A stretch of 64,000 nucleotides of DNA from Arthrobacter crystallopoietes (GCF_002849715.1 NZ_CP018863.1:3348001-3412000); one strand, 5' to 3'; positions 8,938 through 18,906 are shown, counted from the stretch's first letter. A program made the numbers and translations. Notes: a model not told the origin generated them from the sequence alone.

Positions 8938-10458
8938 ATGACCGCCGTAAGAGAACATGATGCGGTAGAGGCGCCAGTCTCGCCGCTGGCCGCCAAGGTC
9001 ACGAAGATCAAGTGGCCGATTGTTGTGGCCGGCTTGATGCTGGCCGTAGCGGCATTTTTCCTGTTACCGGACAGCCTGTCTTTGCAGGCCCGAGGTGTTG
9101 CCGCAATCGGAATTCTCATGGCCACATGGTGGATGACCGAAGCTGTTCCGCTGGAAGTAACTTCACTGTTGCCGTTGGTCTTGTTTCCGATTACCGGTGT
9201 TGCAGACATTGGAGCGGCGGCTGCTCCGTATGCCAATAACGTCATCTACCTGGTTCTGGGCGGCGTGATCCTTGGGCTGGCGACCCAACGATGGAACCTG
9301 CACCGCCGCGTGGCTCTGCTGATCATTTTGGCGGTGGGTACCAGGCCGAGCCAGATTGTCTTCGGTTTGATGCTCGCCAGCGCCCTGATCACAATGTGGG
9401 TGAGCAACACAGCGACAGCTGTCATTATGGTTCCCATTGGCGGCGCCATCCTCGCGTTGATCAACTCTCTGGAAAATTCCAAAGTGACGCCCAAGCTTGC
9501 TGCTTCCATGCTGCTGGGCATTGCGTACGCAGTGACCATCGGCTCCATGGGCACATTGATTGGCCAGCCTCCGATGGCTCTGATGAAGGCATACCTTGCG
9601 GACAATTACGAGATCACCGTTGGTTTCGGCCAGTGGATGCTGGTCGGCGTACCTTTTGCGGCGTTCATGTTGGCAACGGCGTGGCTTGTGCTAACGAAGA
9701 TCGTCTTCCGCTCTGAGGTCGACGAAATTCCCGGCGGCAAGGAAATCATGCGCGAGGAGCTGCGCAAACTGGGCGGGCTGACCAGCCAGGAGAAGCGCGT
9801 TATCGCAATCTTTGCCGGCGCCGCTTTCTGCTGGATCTTCCTGCCGTTCATCGCCAAAATCCCGGCCGTTGCTACGGCGGTTCCTTTCGCAGCGAACTTC
9901 AATGACACCTCCATCGCTGTTCTCGCCGCGCTGCTTGTCTTTGTGGTTCCTGGCGATAAGCCCAAGAACGGCCCCTTGCTCGAGTGGTCCGCGACGAAGG
10001 AAGTTCCCTGGGGCCTGCTGCTGCTCTTCGGCGGTGGCTTGTCCTTGTCCGCACAGGTAACAGCCACGGGACTGAGCGAGTGGATCGGTAACAGCGTGTC
10101 GGGCCTGGCGGACGTACCGCCCATCATCTTGATTCTGATCATCGTCATTATCCTGCTGGCAATCACGGAGATGACCAGCAACACGGCAACCGCCGCGGCA
10201 TTCATGCCGATCATGGCCTCCGTGGGCGTCGGGGTGGGTATTGATCCGCTGGTCATGGCCATCACGGTCACCCTCGCAGTTTCCGGCGCTTACATGCTTC
10301 CGGTTGGCACGCCGTCCAACGCTGTGGCCTTCGCCGCCGGTGGAGTTTCCATCAAGAGCATGGTTCGGGGCGGAATCTGGCTCAATATCGTCAGCATCGT
10401 CATGATTCCGGTCGTCCTGATGACTCTCGTACCATTCGTATTCGGCGTGGGCGTCTAA
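8938..10458 (+). CDS. DASS (SLC13) family anion:sodium symporter, 506 aa
   Basis: Divalent anion:Na+ symporter family member, likely importing C4-dicarboxylates such as succinate or malate (or sulfate; substrate cannot be read from sequence). Typical DASS layout: first membrane segment near 27-47, WWMTEAVPLEVTSLLPLVLF, the SNT-type motif WVSNTATAVIM in the first half and TSNTATAAAFMPI in the second, and the signature AYMLPVGTPSNAVAFA near the C-terminus. About eleven helices. ATG 8938 is preceded by AAGGAG. The 234-bp upstream gap would carry its promoter. It is convergent with the matrixin-like protease gene. Confidence 0.92.
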   Translation: MTAVREHDAVEAPVSPLAAKVTKIKWPIVVAGLMLAVAAFFLLPDSLSLQARGVAAIGILMATWWMTEAVPLEVTSLLPLVLFPITGVADIGAAAAPYANNVIYLVLGGVILGLATQRWNLHRRVALLIILAVGTRPSQIVFGLMLASALITMWVSNTATAVIMVPIGGAILALINSLENSKVTPKLAASMLLGIAYAVTIGSMGTLIGQPPMALMKAYLADNYEITVGFGQWMLVGVPFAAFMLATAWLVLTKIVFRSEVDEIPGGKEIMREELRKLGGLTSQEKRVIAIFAGAAFCWIFLPFIAKIPAVATAVPFAANFNDTSIAVLAALLVFVVPGDKPKNGPLLEWSATKEVPWGLLLLFGGGLSLSAQVTATGLSEWIGNSVSGLADVPPIILILIIVIILLAITEMTSNTATAAAFMPIMASVGVGVGIDPLVMAITVTLAVSGAYMLPVGTPSNAVAFAAGGVSIKSMVRGGIWLNIVSIVMIPVVLMTLVPFVFGVGV

Positions 10459-10527
10459 CAGCTCCCGCTGAATGAAGCCGACGGCGGCGCTTCCTATAAA
10501 ACGGAAGTGTTGCCGTTGGTGTTTGCG

Positions 10528-11571
10528 TCAAAGCTCGGGGACACATTCCCCTTGGCCGAGGAGGGCGAGGCCGGCACGGTCCCCGTCGCCGAGTTGTGTC
10601 TGCGAGTTCCCGCCCGCGTACATCAGCTGGCCCGGATCATCCACGTGGTCCAGCCCCAGGACGTGGCCCAGTTCATGCACGACGACGGACCGTGCACCTT
10701 CCCAGCCGCCGGGGTACTGCAGCACCTCGCGCATCTGCGGGCCGTCCAGCTCCACCTGCCCGGTGACATAAACCATGGTTTCGCCCTCGAGGCCCACGGG
10801 GGAGCTGCCGCCCAGGCCGATGGTGTCGCCGTCCAGGTCCGGATTGTCCGCGGGCGTTGACCAGGCAATGAGTACCGGTGCCCAGCGCTCACCGTAGCGG
10901 TCCGGTTGGTACTTCGGCCGGCGGGACTGCGGCGCCTCGGTGGTTGCGCCGTCGTTAATGAACTGCAGCCCGGAAGCCGCCGAGACAATGCCGACGGCCT
11001 CCTCGATCATTTCCGCTCCTCCGGCCGGTGCGCCCTCCGCGCGGACCACATAGTGGATCGGCCGGCAGGGGTCGAAGGCGACGAAGGGCTGGTCCAGCCC
11101 GTCGAATTCGAGGAACCGGTACTGATCCGATCCGGTGGCGGCCGGCGGCGTGCCAAGCGGCGCGTCCGCAGCTTCAACGCCCGACGGCGGCATCTCGGCT
11201 GCCGCCAAAAACCCGGGTAGGGCGTTGAGCACCCGGCTCCCCATGGCCGGGGCCAGCAGCAGGGCGCCGACAACGGTGATGGACACCGCGGTGGTCAGCC
11301 AGAGAGGGTACCGGCGGTTCCTGGGGATGCCACCGTGGTTCCTGCGGCGTCGAGCGCGGCGCCGCGTGCGGGTGGAAACGGGGGAAGCAGCGGGCGCCGG
11401 GGGAGTCCGCCAGCCCGCCGGGGCCGGTCCCTGCCCCAGGGCCTCGTCCCGCGCCCACTGCGGGATGCGTCCGGACGCGGAACTGCGCAGGCCCTCCGGT
11501 GTCCCGGTGATCCTGCGGCTGATGTTTTCAGCGGGCGGAGGGTACGGTCCATCCCCACGGCTATACGGCAT
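10528..11571 (-). CDS. membrane-anchored matrixin-like zinc metalloprotease, 347 aa
   Basis: The metzincin zinc signature is complete: H299-E-L-G-H-V-L-G-L-D-H309, followed by a Met-turn-like LMYAG. The first 85 residues are basic and proline-rich (cytoplasmic, with an RRRARRRR cluster), then one membrane segment at about 90-110, so the catalytic domain faces outside. The cysteines at the start and end of the catalytic domain (FDPCRPIHYVV and GECVPEL) may pair. The start at 11571 (MPYSRGD) was chosen because GGGGGAAG precedes it. Substrate unknown. The type II membrane anchor instead of a cleaved signal peptide is common in actinobacterial matrixin-like proteins. Confidence 0.82.
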   Translation of the reverse strand: MPYSRGDGPYPPPAENISRRITGTPEGLRSSASGRIPQWARDEALGQGPAPAGWRTPPAPAASPVSTRTRRRARRRRNHGGIPRNRRYPLWLTTAVSITVVGALLLAPAMGSRVLNALPGFLAAAEMPPSGVEAADAPLGTPPAATGSDQYRFLEFDGLDQPFVAFDPCRPIHYVVRAEGAPAGGAEMIEEAVGIVSAASGLQFINDGATTEAPQSRRPKYQPDRYGERWAPVLIAWSTPADNPDLDGDTIGLGGSSPVGLEGETMVYVTGQVELDGPQMREVLQYPGGWEGARSVVVHELGHVLGLDHVDDPGQLMYAGGNSQTQLGDGDRAGLALLGQGECVPEL

Positions 11572-11638
11572 TTGCTTCCCCCAATTGCCTGATTCATCCG
11601 GCCCTAGTCCGCGGCCAGGGCAATTCTTCGGCCGGCGG

Positions 11639-11881
11639 CTACCGGGCCAGCAGCAGCCAAAGAGCTCCCACACATGCTGCGACGGCGAATGCTGCGGTGA
11701 TGGTCCGGGCCTGCCGGAGCCGCGGGCCCGTCCGCAAATCCCGGCGCATGGGCAGCGGGATGCCCGAGGGCGCTTTGACCAGCGGGACCGCCAACATGCC
11801 GGTGGGCGGAACGGGATCGGCGGTACCGAGGCGGATATCGCGGCGGCGCGGATAAGCGAGGGGATTCGTCGCGTAGCTCAT
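11639..11881 (-). CDS. small protein with C-terminal membrane anchor, 80 aa
   Basis: The N-terminal 55 residues are polar, basic and proline-rich. Residues about 60-79 form one hydrophobic segment (ITAAFAVAACVGALWLLLAR) at the very C-terminus. ATG 11881 was chosen over the upstream in-frame start because the residues before it do not look coding. The ribosome site is weak. It lies 67 bp upstream of the matrixin-like gene on the same strand and may be in one transcript. Family unknown. Confidence 0.5.
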   Translation of the reverse strand: MSYATNPLAYPRRRDIRLGTADPVPPTGMLAVPLVKAPSGIPLPMRRDLRTGPRLRQARTITAAFAVAACVGALWLLLAR

Positions 11882-12012
11882 GAACCTGTCTTTCAGCCGG
11901 CGGCCGGCATGGGTTGCAGTGGTCAGGTGAAAAGTTACTTGGATCACCTTGGGAATACCTTGCAGCCCCTGACAAGCCACAATGCCCCGGGGCGCCAGTC
12001 AGCCGCGCGAGC

Positions 12013-12031
12013 GTGATCAAACCGTAACCCA
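12013..12031 (+). promoter_or_regulatory. possible MtrA-type binding site upstream of the GH25 lysozyme
   Basis: Two imperfect 8-bp direct repeats, GTGATCAA (12013-12020) and GTAACCCA (12024-12031), separated by 3 bp. This is the layout reported for actinobacterial MtrA sites, which control cell-wall hydrolase genes. It lies about 90 bp before the GH25 start codon. An inverted partner GGTTAC occurs at 12047-12052. Inference from spacing and gene context only. Confidence 0.3.
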
Positions 12032-12117
12032 AGCGAGTGGTGAATCGGTTACTCTTATTCGGCGCCGCGTGTCTCGGATTGGGGCGGTGCACCAAGTCTC
12101 GCTATCTGGAGTTACCT

Positions 12118-15048
12118 GTGAACATTGTTCATTCGCGCCCGCCTGCCTGCGGCCCTTTATATAAACGATTGACCTTGCGGAAGGCCTGGCAGCGTGCTGT
12201 CTCCGGCGCCACCGCCCTGACCATCAGCGTTGCCGGAGTGCTCGTCATGCAGCCGGCAGCTGCGGCCGAGTCCCTCCCCGCCCCGGCCGTCACGGTGACC
12301 GAACCAACCGAAACCCAGGCACCGCCGTCGTCGGTTGAAACCGGCTTGGCCAAACCGCAAACGCTGCCGGACATACTCGAGCCAGCGGAACCGGCGGAAG
12401 ACGCCGCACCGGTGGAAATCCCCGCCGCCGATCCCGCCGACGAGCCGTCGGAAGCGCCGGCTGTTGAAGCGCCGGCGGTCCCCGAGCCGGAGCAGACCGC
12501 CACCGAACCCGCCGAAGATGCGGGCGCCCCCGCGGCGGACAAGCCCGTCGAGGTGGACGTGGACAAGCTGACCCAGGCGCAGAAGCTCGCGCTGCTGGAG
12601 AAGCTGCAGGGCGAACACGGCGCCGAGATGGGCAAGGGCCTGGAGATGCGCCAGGAACGCGAAGCGGAGCTCAAACAGGACGACGCGCAGGAGGAGCTCG
12701 CCGAAACGCTCGATGTCCTCGAGATCGAGCGGACGGCAGCCGTCACCATTGCCGCGGCCACCAACCGCAACCACTGGCGGGCCCCGGGCATCCAGGGCAT
12801 GGACGTCTCCGGCTGGCAGCCGAGCGTGAACTGGCAGACCGAATGGAACCTCGGCGCCCGCTTCGCCTATGTGAAGGCCACCGAGGCGACCAGCTACAAG
12901 AACCCCAGCTTTGGCGGCCAGTACTCCGGCTCTTACAAGGTGGGCATGATCCGCGGCGCCTACCACTTCGCCATTCCCAACGTCACCAGCGGCAAGGTCC
13001 AGGCGGACTACTTCGTCAACAACGGCGGCGGCTGGTCCGCCGACGGCAGGACGCTGCCGCCGCTGCTGGACATCGAGTTCAACCCGTACCCGGAGCTGGG
13101 CAACACCTGCTACAACATGAGCCCCTCGCAGCTGGTCAACTGGGTACGCGACTTCTCCAACCAGATCAAGGCCCGGACCGGCCGGGTGCCGGCGATCTAC
13201 ACCAACGGCAGCTGGTGGAACCAGTGCCTGGGCTACAGCAGCGCCTTCAAGGACCACCCGCTGCACGTCGCGCATTTCTCCACCGGCAATGTCACCTACC
13301 CGTGGCTGCCCGCCGGCTGGACCCGCTTCGATATCTGGCAGTACAGCGAATCCGGCCCCTTCCTGGGCGACTCCAACGTCTGGCGCGGCACGCAGGCGCA
13401 GCTCGTCGCCTTCGCCAAGTACCCCAACGGCGTGAGCGCCCCGGCACCGGCCGTGGCGCCGAAGCCGGCCGGCGATTACACCGTCACCAGTGCTATCCCC
13501 GGCGACCTGAACCGTGACGGCAAGACCGACATGGTCTCGCGCCGCACCGACGGCAGCCTTTGGTACTACCCCGGCAACGGGGCCGGCGGCTACGGCAATG
13601 CCGTGAAGATCGGCGGCGGCTGGTACATCTACAACAAGCTGATCGGCGCCGGGAATTACGACGGCGATGCTTACCCTGATCTGCTGGCCCGCCACCGGGA
13701 CGGCTCGCTCTGGCTCTACCAGGGCACCGGCGCGGGTGGCAGCCAGGCCTTCAAGCCCAGGGTCAAGGTCGGCTCGAGCGGCTGGAACCAGTTCACCGAG
13801 GTCATTGCGGCCGGCGACCTGAACGGGGACCGGCGCGGAGACCTGCTGGCCACGCGCGCTGACGGAACCGTATGGTTCTACCCCGGCCTGAGCACCGGGA
13901 AGACCGGCTCCCGGGTCCAGGTGGCTGCGGGCTGGAACTACACCAAGCTCGTTGCTCCGGGCGACTACTCCGGCGACGGCAAAGCGGATGTCCTTGCGGT
14001 CAAAGCGGACGGCACGCTGTGGCTGTACCGGGGGACCGGCCGGAAGGCGGCCATGAATGCCTCGTTCGGCGTGCCGCAGAAGGTCGGCTCCAGCGGCTGG
14101 CAGAAGTTCAGCCAGGTCCTCGGCGCGGGCGACAACAACGGCGACCGGATGCCGGACGTCCTGGGCATCTACCCGGACAAGTCGCTACGTTTCTATGCCG
14201 GCACCCAGATGCAGGACAGCTCCGGCATGCTGCCGCGCCTGGCCGCCGGAACGGGCTGGAACGCCTACAACCTGGTGGCGACGCCGGGCGATTTCAACGG
14301 CGACGGCAGGGCGGACCTGGTGGCCAGCAAGTCCAACGGCACCCTGTGGTTCGCCGCCGGCAACGGCAGGGGCGGGCACGCCGCCGCGGTGCGCATCGGC
14401 ACCGGCTGGCAGATCTACACCGCACTTATCGGCGTCGGCGACTTCAACCGGGACGGCGCCAACGACCTGCTGGCCCGCGAAACGGACGGCTCGCTGTGGC
14501 TCTACAAGGGCACCGGCAGGGTCAACTCCATCAGCGAAGGCTACATGCCCCGGATCCGCATCGGCGCCAGCGGCTGGAACCAGTTCAACACGCTGCTGGG
14601 CGCCGGCGACGTGAACCGGGATGGCAAGAAGGACCTGATCGGCGTGCGCCCGGACGGCACGGCGTGGCTCTATCCGGGAACCGGGACGGGCAAGGTTTCC
14701 GCGCGCAGCCGGATCGCCACCGGCTGGAACAAATACGATCACCTCACCGCCGTCGGCGATTACGACGACGGCGGCACCGGCGACCTGACGGCCCGCAAGC
14801 CTGACGGAACACTGTGGCTGCTGGCCGGACGCACCACCGCCTCCTCGGGCGGTTGGTTTGCCGCGGAACGAAAGATCGGCAACAGCGGCTGGTCGCAATA
14901 CAACCGGATCCTCGGGCCCGGAGACGCCGGCACGGACAACAAGGCGGATCTGCTGGCTACCAGGCCGACGGGCGCTCTGTACTACTACGCCGGCACGCGC
15001 TTCACGAACAGCGGCGTGAAGCCAGGGGTGCTCAAGGGCACGCTGTAA
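12118..15048 (+). CDS. secreted GH25 lysozyme with ten FG-GAP/VCBS-like repeats, 976 aa
   Basis: Peptidoglycan muramidase exported by a Sec signal (hydrophobic segment about residues 28-45, MQPAAAAES cleavage region). A long Pro/Ala/Glu linker follows, with a charged coiled-coil stretch around residues 145-205. The GH25 domain (about 222-430) has the catalytic D-x-E, D318-I-E320, and the early GMDVSG aspartate (D229). The C-terminal half carries ten repeats of about 55 residues, each with a calcium-loop-like GDxNxDGxxD core, a predicted beta-propeller that may bind wall sugars. Start GTG 12118 has GGAG 6-10 bases upstream; the in-frame ATG at 12037 lacks one. Monocistronic by position. Confidence 0.92.
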   Translation: MNIVHSRPPACGPLYKRLTLRKAWQRAVSGATALTISVAGVLVMQPAAAAESLPAPAVTVTEPTETQAPPSSVETGLAKPQTLPDILEPAEPAEDAAPVEIPAADPADEPSEAPAVEAPAVPEPEQTATEPAEDAGAPAADKPVEVDVDKLTQAQKLALLEKLQGEHGAEMGKGLEMRQEREAELKQDDAQEELAETLDVLEIERTAAVTIAAATNRNHWRAPGIQGMDVSGWQPSVNWQTEWNLGARFAYVKATEATSYKNPSFGGQYSGSYKVGMIRGAYHFAIPNVTSGKVQADYFVNNGGGWSADGRTLPPLLDIEFNPYPELGNTCYNMSPSQLVNWVRDFSNQIKARTGRVPAIYTNGSWWNQCLGYSSAFKDHPLHVAHFSTGNVTYPWLPAGWTRFDIWQYSESGPFLGDSNVWRGTQAQLVAFAKYPNGVSAPAPAVAPKPAGDYTVTSAIPGDLNRDGKTDMVSRRTDGSLWYYPGNGAGGYGNAVKIGGGWYIYNKLIGAGNYDGDAYPDLLARHRDGSLWLYQGTGAGGSQAFKPRVKVGSSGWNQFTEVIAAGDLNGDRRGDLLATRADGTVWFYPGLSTGKTGSRVQVAAGWNYTKLVAPGDYSGDGKADVLAVKADGTLWLYRGTGRKAAMNASFGVPQKVGSSGWQKFSQVLGAGDNNGDRMPDVLGIYPDKSLRFYAGTQMQDSSGMLPRLAAGTGWNAYNLVATPGDFNGDGRADLVASKSNGTLWFAAGNGRGGHAAAVRIGTGWQIYTALIGVGDFNRDGANDLLARETDGSLWLYKGTGRVNSISEGYMPRIRIGASGWNQFNTLLGAGDVNRDGKKDLIGVRPDGTAWLYPGTGTGKVSARSRIATGWNKYDHLTAVGDYDDGGTGDLTARKPDGTLWLLAGRTTASSGGWFAAERKIGNSGWSQYNRILGPGDAGTDNKADLLATRPTGALYYYAGTRFTNSGVKPGVLKGTL

Positions 15049-15223
15049 GAGTCCCTTCTGCCAAGCAGCATCAGCGGCAACACCAGGCGGCGGTTCCGGT
15101 TCAAGTTGACTGGGGCCGCCGCTTTGTGCTGCCGGAATCCTTGACCGCACCGCCCGGCAGGCGGATGCTGAACCACACGAGTGCCCCGTCCGGGGTGCGG
15201 GCTGTTCATGAAGGAGCTTTGCT

Positions 15224-15708
15224 GTGCAGACTCTGGACCGGGATGAGCTTATTACGTACATTAACGTTGCTCCTGAGGCCGTTTACGCCATCGTCGCGGA
15301 CGTCACCAGGACACCTGAATACAGTCCGGAGGTTGCCGAATGCGTCTGGCTTGGCGGCGTTTCAGGGCCCAAGGTCGGTGCGAGGTTCAAGGCCCGCAAT
15401 ATACGGTCGGGCGGGCCAGCTGGCACAATAAGCCGGTGATCACCACGGCGGAGCCGGGCCGGGAGTTCGCGTTCGCCCGGACCGAACCGTTCGCCGGGAC
15501 CCTGGTCTGGCGCTATCGGTTCGAGCCGGACGGATCTGGAACGCGGGTGACTGAATCCTACGAAGTAGTGCGTCCGATCACGCGGATCGGCTGGTGGATC
15601 ATCGAATCTGGCAGCAAGGAGAACAAGAACCGGCGGGCAGTCATGCACGGAGGCATGGCCCAAAGCCTCCAGCGGCTCAAGGCACTGGCTGAAAGCAGGG
15701 CACGCTGA
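15224..15708 (+). pseudogene. SRPBCC family protein, one frameshift
   Basis: The first half (GTG 15224, AAGGAG upstream) reads IVADVTRTPEYSPEVAECVW, typical of polyketide-cyclase-like SRPBCC proteins. The second half, in another frame, continues with WHNKPVITTAEPGREFAFAR and ends at 15708. The frame changes within the G/C run at 15400-15418, where one base is missing. Joined, the product would be about 160 residues with a complete helix-grip fold, a small ligand-binding protein. Because both halves are otherwise intact, this is either a very recent mutation or a sequencing error. Confidence 0.75.
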
Positions 15709-15809
15709 ACGACGACGAACACGCGGCCGAGAACACGGACAACGAGCGGGATCTGGTTGCGTCCGCGCCTCGAAACGGACGGTGGCCTGCCCATCATCAC
15801 CATGGCTGG

Positions 15810-15980
15810 CTAAATTTCCTGAACCCCCTCGGCGACGACAACCAGCTCCTGCTCGAATTCGACCTTCTGCTAGGTTTTCCGTCATGCCGGCGGCGAGGAC
15901 CATGGTGTCCTCACCGACGATGAAAACGTTCGGTCCCGAGGCAAAACCGGCATTAGTGTTCCCGGCTCTGGCGGCGCCAT
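15810..15980 (-). pseudogene. possible remnant of a small coding sequence
   Basis: The minus strand reads AGFASGPNVFIVGEDTMVLA, then AGMTENLAE. After a one-base shift near 15863-15866 it reads VEFEQELVVVAEGVQEI and a stop at 15810-15812. Codons keep high third-position GC on both sides of the shift. An in-frame stop lies upstream and no start is found. It fits a decayed gene or one with two indels; no family is recognised. The remainder of the 15709-16045 gap shows nothing else. Confidence 0.3.
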
Positions 15981-16045
15981 CATGCTGGCACTACGCTGGG
16001 CTGAACAAACCATCAGTCTGCTTATGAACGGCGGGAGTCCTTGCT

Positions 16046-16390
16046 ATGAGTGATTTAGGCGACGTGCGCGAGGGAATGGATGTTTTCGACGCATCCGGTG
16101 AAAAAGTTGGAACGGTGAAGTCCGTTAAGTTCGGTGATCCGGAGGCGACCACCGCCGAGGGGCAGACCTCCGAGCGGGACCCCAACATCGTCCAGGCCGT
16201 GGCGACTGCACTGAGCGGCCAGGCGAACCTGCCGGAAGAACGCAGGGAACGGCTGCTGCGAATGGGCTATGTCGAGGTGGACGGAAAGGGGTTTGGAAAC
16301 AACTTCTTTGAAGCCTCCGACGCCGTAAAGCGCGTCTCCGGGAACGCTGTACACCTGAACCCCACCCGCGGGGAACGGACAAAATCCTGA
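16046..16390 (+). CDS. PRC-barrel/DUF2171-like protein, 114 aa
   Basis: Residues 5-32 (VREGMDVFDASGEKVGTVKS) form the opening beta-hairpin of PRC-barrel/DUF2171-like domains. The C-terminal part (YVEVDGKGF ... FFEASDAVKRVSGNAVHLN) completes a small barrel, with a disordered segment (33-60) between. Cytoplasmic, no membrane segment. ATG 16046 has GGGAG upstream. Such proteins are common, often stress-induced, in soil actinobacteria and have no known enzyme role. A second, broken PRC-barrel gene lies at 18907-19322. Confidence 0.65.
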   Translation: MSDLGDVREGMDVFDASGEKVGTVKSVKFGDPEATTAEGQTSERDPNIVQAVATALSGQANLPEERRERLLRMGYVEVDGKGFGNNFFEASDAVKRVSGNAVHLNPTRGERTKS

Positions 16391-16571
16391 CCCTGCAATA
16401 AGCCTTACCGACATCGCACGCGTACAGCCGCCTCCCAGCGGGCCTGGAGTGCGCTTGAAGTTTGACCGGCTAGTGTGATGACCGGCCACTGCCGGTGATT
16501 ACCCACGGGGAGGTGACCTTCCACTGCCGAGGCGAGTGGCCGACGTCGTTGTTTGGAAGGACATTATCGTT

Positions 16572-18254
16572 TTGCGCTCAGCGTTCAGGACACTGGCTGC
16601 CGTGTTGCTGTTTGGACTGGCCCTCGCAGGATGTTCTTCCATTCCGGAAATGGGGCCGGTAGATAGGATCGAACCGCCGACCGAAGGGGCTCCGGTCGGG
16701 GAGTACACGTTCAATCCGCCGGGACCCGAACCTGGTGCCGGACCGGAGCAGGTCATCGAAGGTTTCCTGCTGGCGGGTACCGCGACCCAGGATGATTACG
16801 GTACGGCCCGGGAATTCATGGCCCCGAAGCTCGCTGGCGAATGGCGGTCCACCGAGCGGACGCTGGTGTACGACGGCGGGGTGAAGATCACCAAGGCAGC
16901 CGGGGAGCACGCCTACGTCCTGAACTTCGAGGTTGCCTCCGTCATCGACGCCCGCGGCATCAGGGTAACTGCGGATCCCGGGACCACGCGTTCCGTGCCG
17001 GTGGAACTCGAACAGGTGGACGGCCAGTGGCGCATCTCCGGTATTCCGGACGGGACGATGGTCTCCGCTTCGGACTTCCCCGTACTGTTCGAGGCATATA
17101 CCGCGTATTTTTTCGACCCCACCTTCAGCTATGCCGTCCCCGACATCCGGTGGCTGGCCAGCCGCCAGGGAGTCGCGGCGAGTCTGGCCACATTGATGCT
17201 CGAAGGGCCCGCACCTTATTTGGCCGAAGCGGTGGTGAGCGCCTTCCCGGAAGGCACCCGGCTCGCGCAACAGGCGGTGCCGGTCGAATCAGGTGTTGCC
17301 GGCGTGGACCTGACGTCCGACGCCCTTGACGGCACTACCTTCCTGGACCGGCAACGGATGCAGCAGCAGTTGGAGCTGACCCTCGGCCCGTTGAACACGG
17401 TGAGCAGCATCAGGATGTCGGTGGGCCAGCGCGATGTCGAAATCGGCGACAGGGCCGCAGCGGGATTCGAACCGGCGGTGAAGGATCCGGCGGTCGGAAG
17501 CAGGCAGATTGCCGTGCTCGACGGCGAGCTGGTCTTCTATGAAGGATCTGCTCCCGTGCAGGACACGCAGCTGCCGAAGGTCTCGCAGCTGAATCCGCGC
17601 GAACCCGCACTGGCTCCCAACGGGGACGAAGCCGCCTTCCTCGGCGACGGCGGATTGTTCACGATCGGCGCGGACGGAGCGGTCAGGAACGTGGTCGCCG
17701 GCGCGGAACTGACAGGTCCGAGCATCGGCCCGTTCGGCTGGGTTTGGACCGCATCCGGCCACGGCGGCACTGTGTCGGCGGTTCCGCTGGACCAGAGCGG
17801 CGGGTCTGCAGCGCCGGTCGCTGCACAATGGCTGGCAGGTGTGGAAGTGACGGACTTGAGGATTTCGCGCGACGGAACCCGCGCCCTGCTGATCACGCAA
17901 GAAGGCGGGGAGGGCAAGGTGCAGCTGGCGGGCATTGTCCGGGACGGGGACGGGGCGCCGCTCCGGCTGAGCGAGCCTAACGAACTGCGTTCCCCTGTCG
18001 CCGCCGACAGCGCAGTATGGGCAGACGAAACAACCGTGGCGGTCCTGGACTCCGGCGGAAGTGAGGCAGCCGTGCTCGGGCTCGACGGCAGCTCCGAGGA
18101 ACTGGGGGAGCTGGACGGCATGGAAGAAATCAGCGCCGGCAATGGACCGGACAACATTTACGTCCAGACCCCGGATGCTGTCTACTCGCGCGTGGGGCAC
18201 AGCTGGGCGGCACAGCCACCCCCGGTGGTGCTGGACCCGGCCTTCCCAGGCTAA
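16572..18254 (+). CDS. lpqB: LpqB-family lipoprotein, 560 aa
   Basis: Signal peptide with lipobox LAGC at about residues 18-21, a GerMN-like domain (about 230-310), then a beta-propeller-like C-terminal half ending in YVQTPDAVYSRVG. In mycobacteria LpqB binds the sensor kinase MtrB outside the membrane and tunes MtrAB signalling. mtrA and mtrB normally lie directly upstream, but here the neighbour is a PRC-like protein, so this copy is an orphan or duplicate. TTG 16572 is preferred: AAGGAC lies 9 bases upstream and the signal peptide has normal length. GTG 16536 is the longer alternative. Confidence 0.85.
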   Translation: MRSAFRTLAAVLLFGLALAGCSSIPEMGPVDRIEPPTEGAPVGEYTFNPPGPEPGAGPEQVIEGFLLAGTATQDDYGTAREFMAPKLAGEWRSTERTLVYDGGVKITKAAGEHAYVLNFEVASVIDARGIRVTADPGTTRSVPVELEQVDGQWRISGIPDGTMVSASDFPVLFEAYTAYFFDPTFSYAVPDIRWLASRQGVAASLATLMLEGPAPYLAEAVVSAFPEGTRLAQQAVPVESGVAGVDLTSDALDGTTFLDRQRMQQQLELTLGPLNTVSSIRMSVGQRDVEIGDRAAAGFEPAVKDPAVGSRQIAVLDGELVFYEGSAPVQDTQLPKVSQLNPREPALAPNGDEAAFLGDGGLFTIGADGAVRNVVAGAELTGPSIGPFGWVWTASGHGGTVSAVPLDQSGGSAAPVAAQWLAGVEVTDLRISRDGTRALLITQEGGEGKVQLAGIVRDGDGAPLRLSEPNELRSPVAADSAVWADETTVAVLDSGGSEAAVLGLDGSSEELGELDGMEEISAGNGPDNIYVQTPDAVYSRVGHSWAAQPPPVVLDPAFPG

Positions 18255-18311
18255 ACGGCGAATCCCAGTGTCAGGGCTTGAGGGCACCTGCGCGTGCTCG
18301 AAGCGCCTGGA

Positions 18312-18782
18312 TCATCGCCTTTCGCGGTCCAGGTTCTTCGGACCTCTGATCAGGCCGAGACCGAAGAGGACCGCGCCGAGCACCAGATGGAACCAGTTGT
18401 CCACTTCGCCCGCGGGCACCCACAAGGTAGACCCGTACCTGACGTTGATGAGTCCATAGGCCGCGCAAGCTACATTGAACAGCCCCAGCCCGATCAGGGT
18501 GGCTTTTGTCGCGCCGGCACTGCGCTGGGCAGCAGCAAAAATGCCGGCAGCGAACAGCAGCATCAAAACATTGTGCGTAATGGTGACCGGCAGCAGCCCG
18601 AAGAGGAGGGCATCGGTGCCGATACCGGTTACCTCCAGCTGGCCGTACTCGGCGGTAATGCCCGGGATGAAGCCAAGGATTCCCAGGAGGCCCAGGACTA
18701 TGGCGACGACCCGCGCGGTTTTCTGCACCGGCGTTGCCTGAGCCCGGCGTTCGTCCGGACGCGGTTTGTTGATGTTGACCAT
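18312..18782 (-). CDS. DUF4383 family membrane protein, 156 aa
   Basis: Four hydrophobic segments (about residues 22-44, 62-85, 92-112, 128-147) with the family-type stretch WFHLVLGAVLFGLGL in the last helix. The N-terminus is basic and cytoplasmic. ATG 18782 is preceded by GGGAGAAG and was chosen over an upstream in-frame start. The function of DUF4383 is unknown; such genes often sit near stress and PRC-barrel genes, as here. Convergent with lpqB. Confidence 0.83.
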   Translation of the reverse strand: MVNINKPRPDERRAQATPVQKTARVVAIVLGLLGILGFIPGITAEYGQLEVTGIGTDALLFGLLPVTITHNVLMLLFAAGIFAAAQRSAGATKATLIGLGLFNVACAAYGLINVRYGSTLWVPAGEVDNWFHLVLGAVLFGLGLIRGPKNLDRERR

Positions 18783-18906
18783 TTTCTTCTCCCTCGGATT
18801 GCGGCCGGCAAGGCCGTGCTTCCGTCTGTTGACCAGCCCCACTATCCGTTGTTCATCCGGCCGTTCCGGAGCCCAAGAGCGCGAGCATGCAGAGTAGGGA
18901 CGCCTA

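Noticed and set aside
12037..12117. Upstream ATG 12037 as start of the GH25 protein
   Set aside because: No ribosome site, adds 27 residues that spoil the signal peptide; GTG 12118 has GGAG at good spacing.
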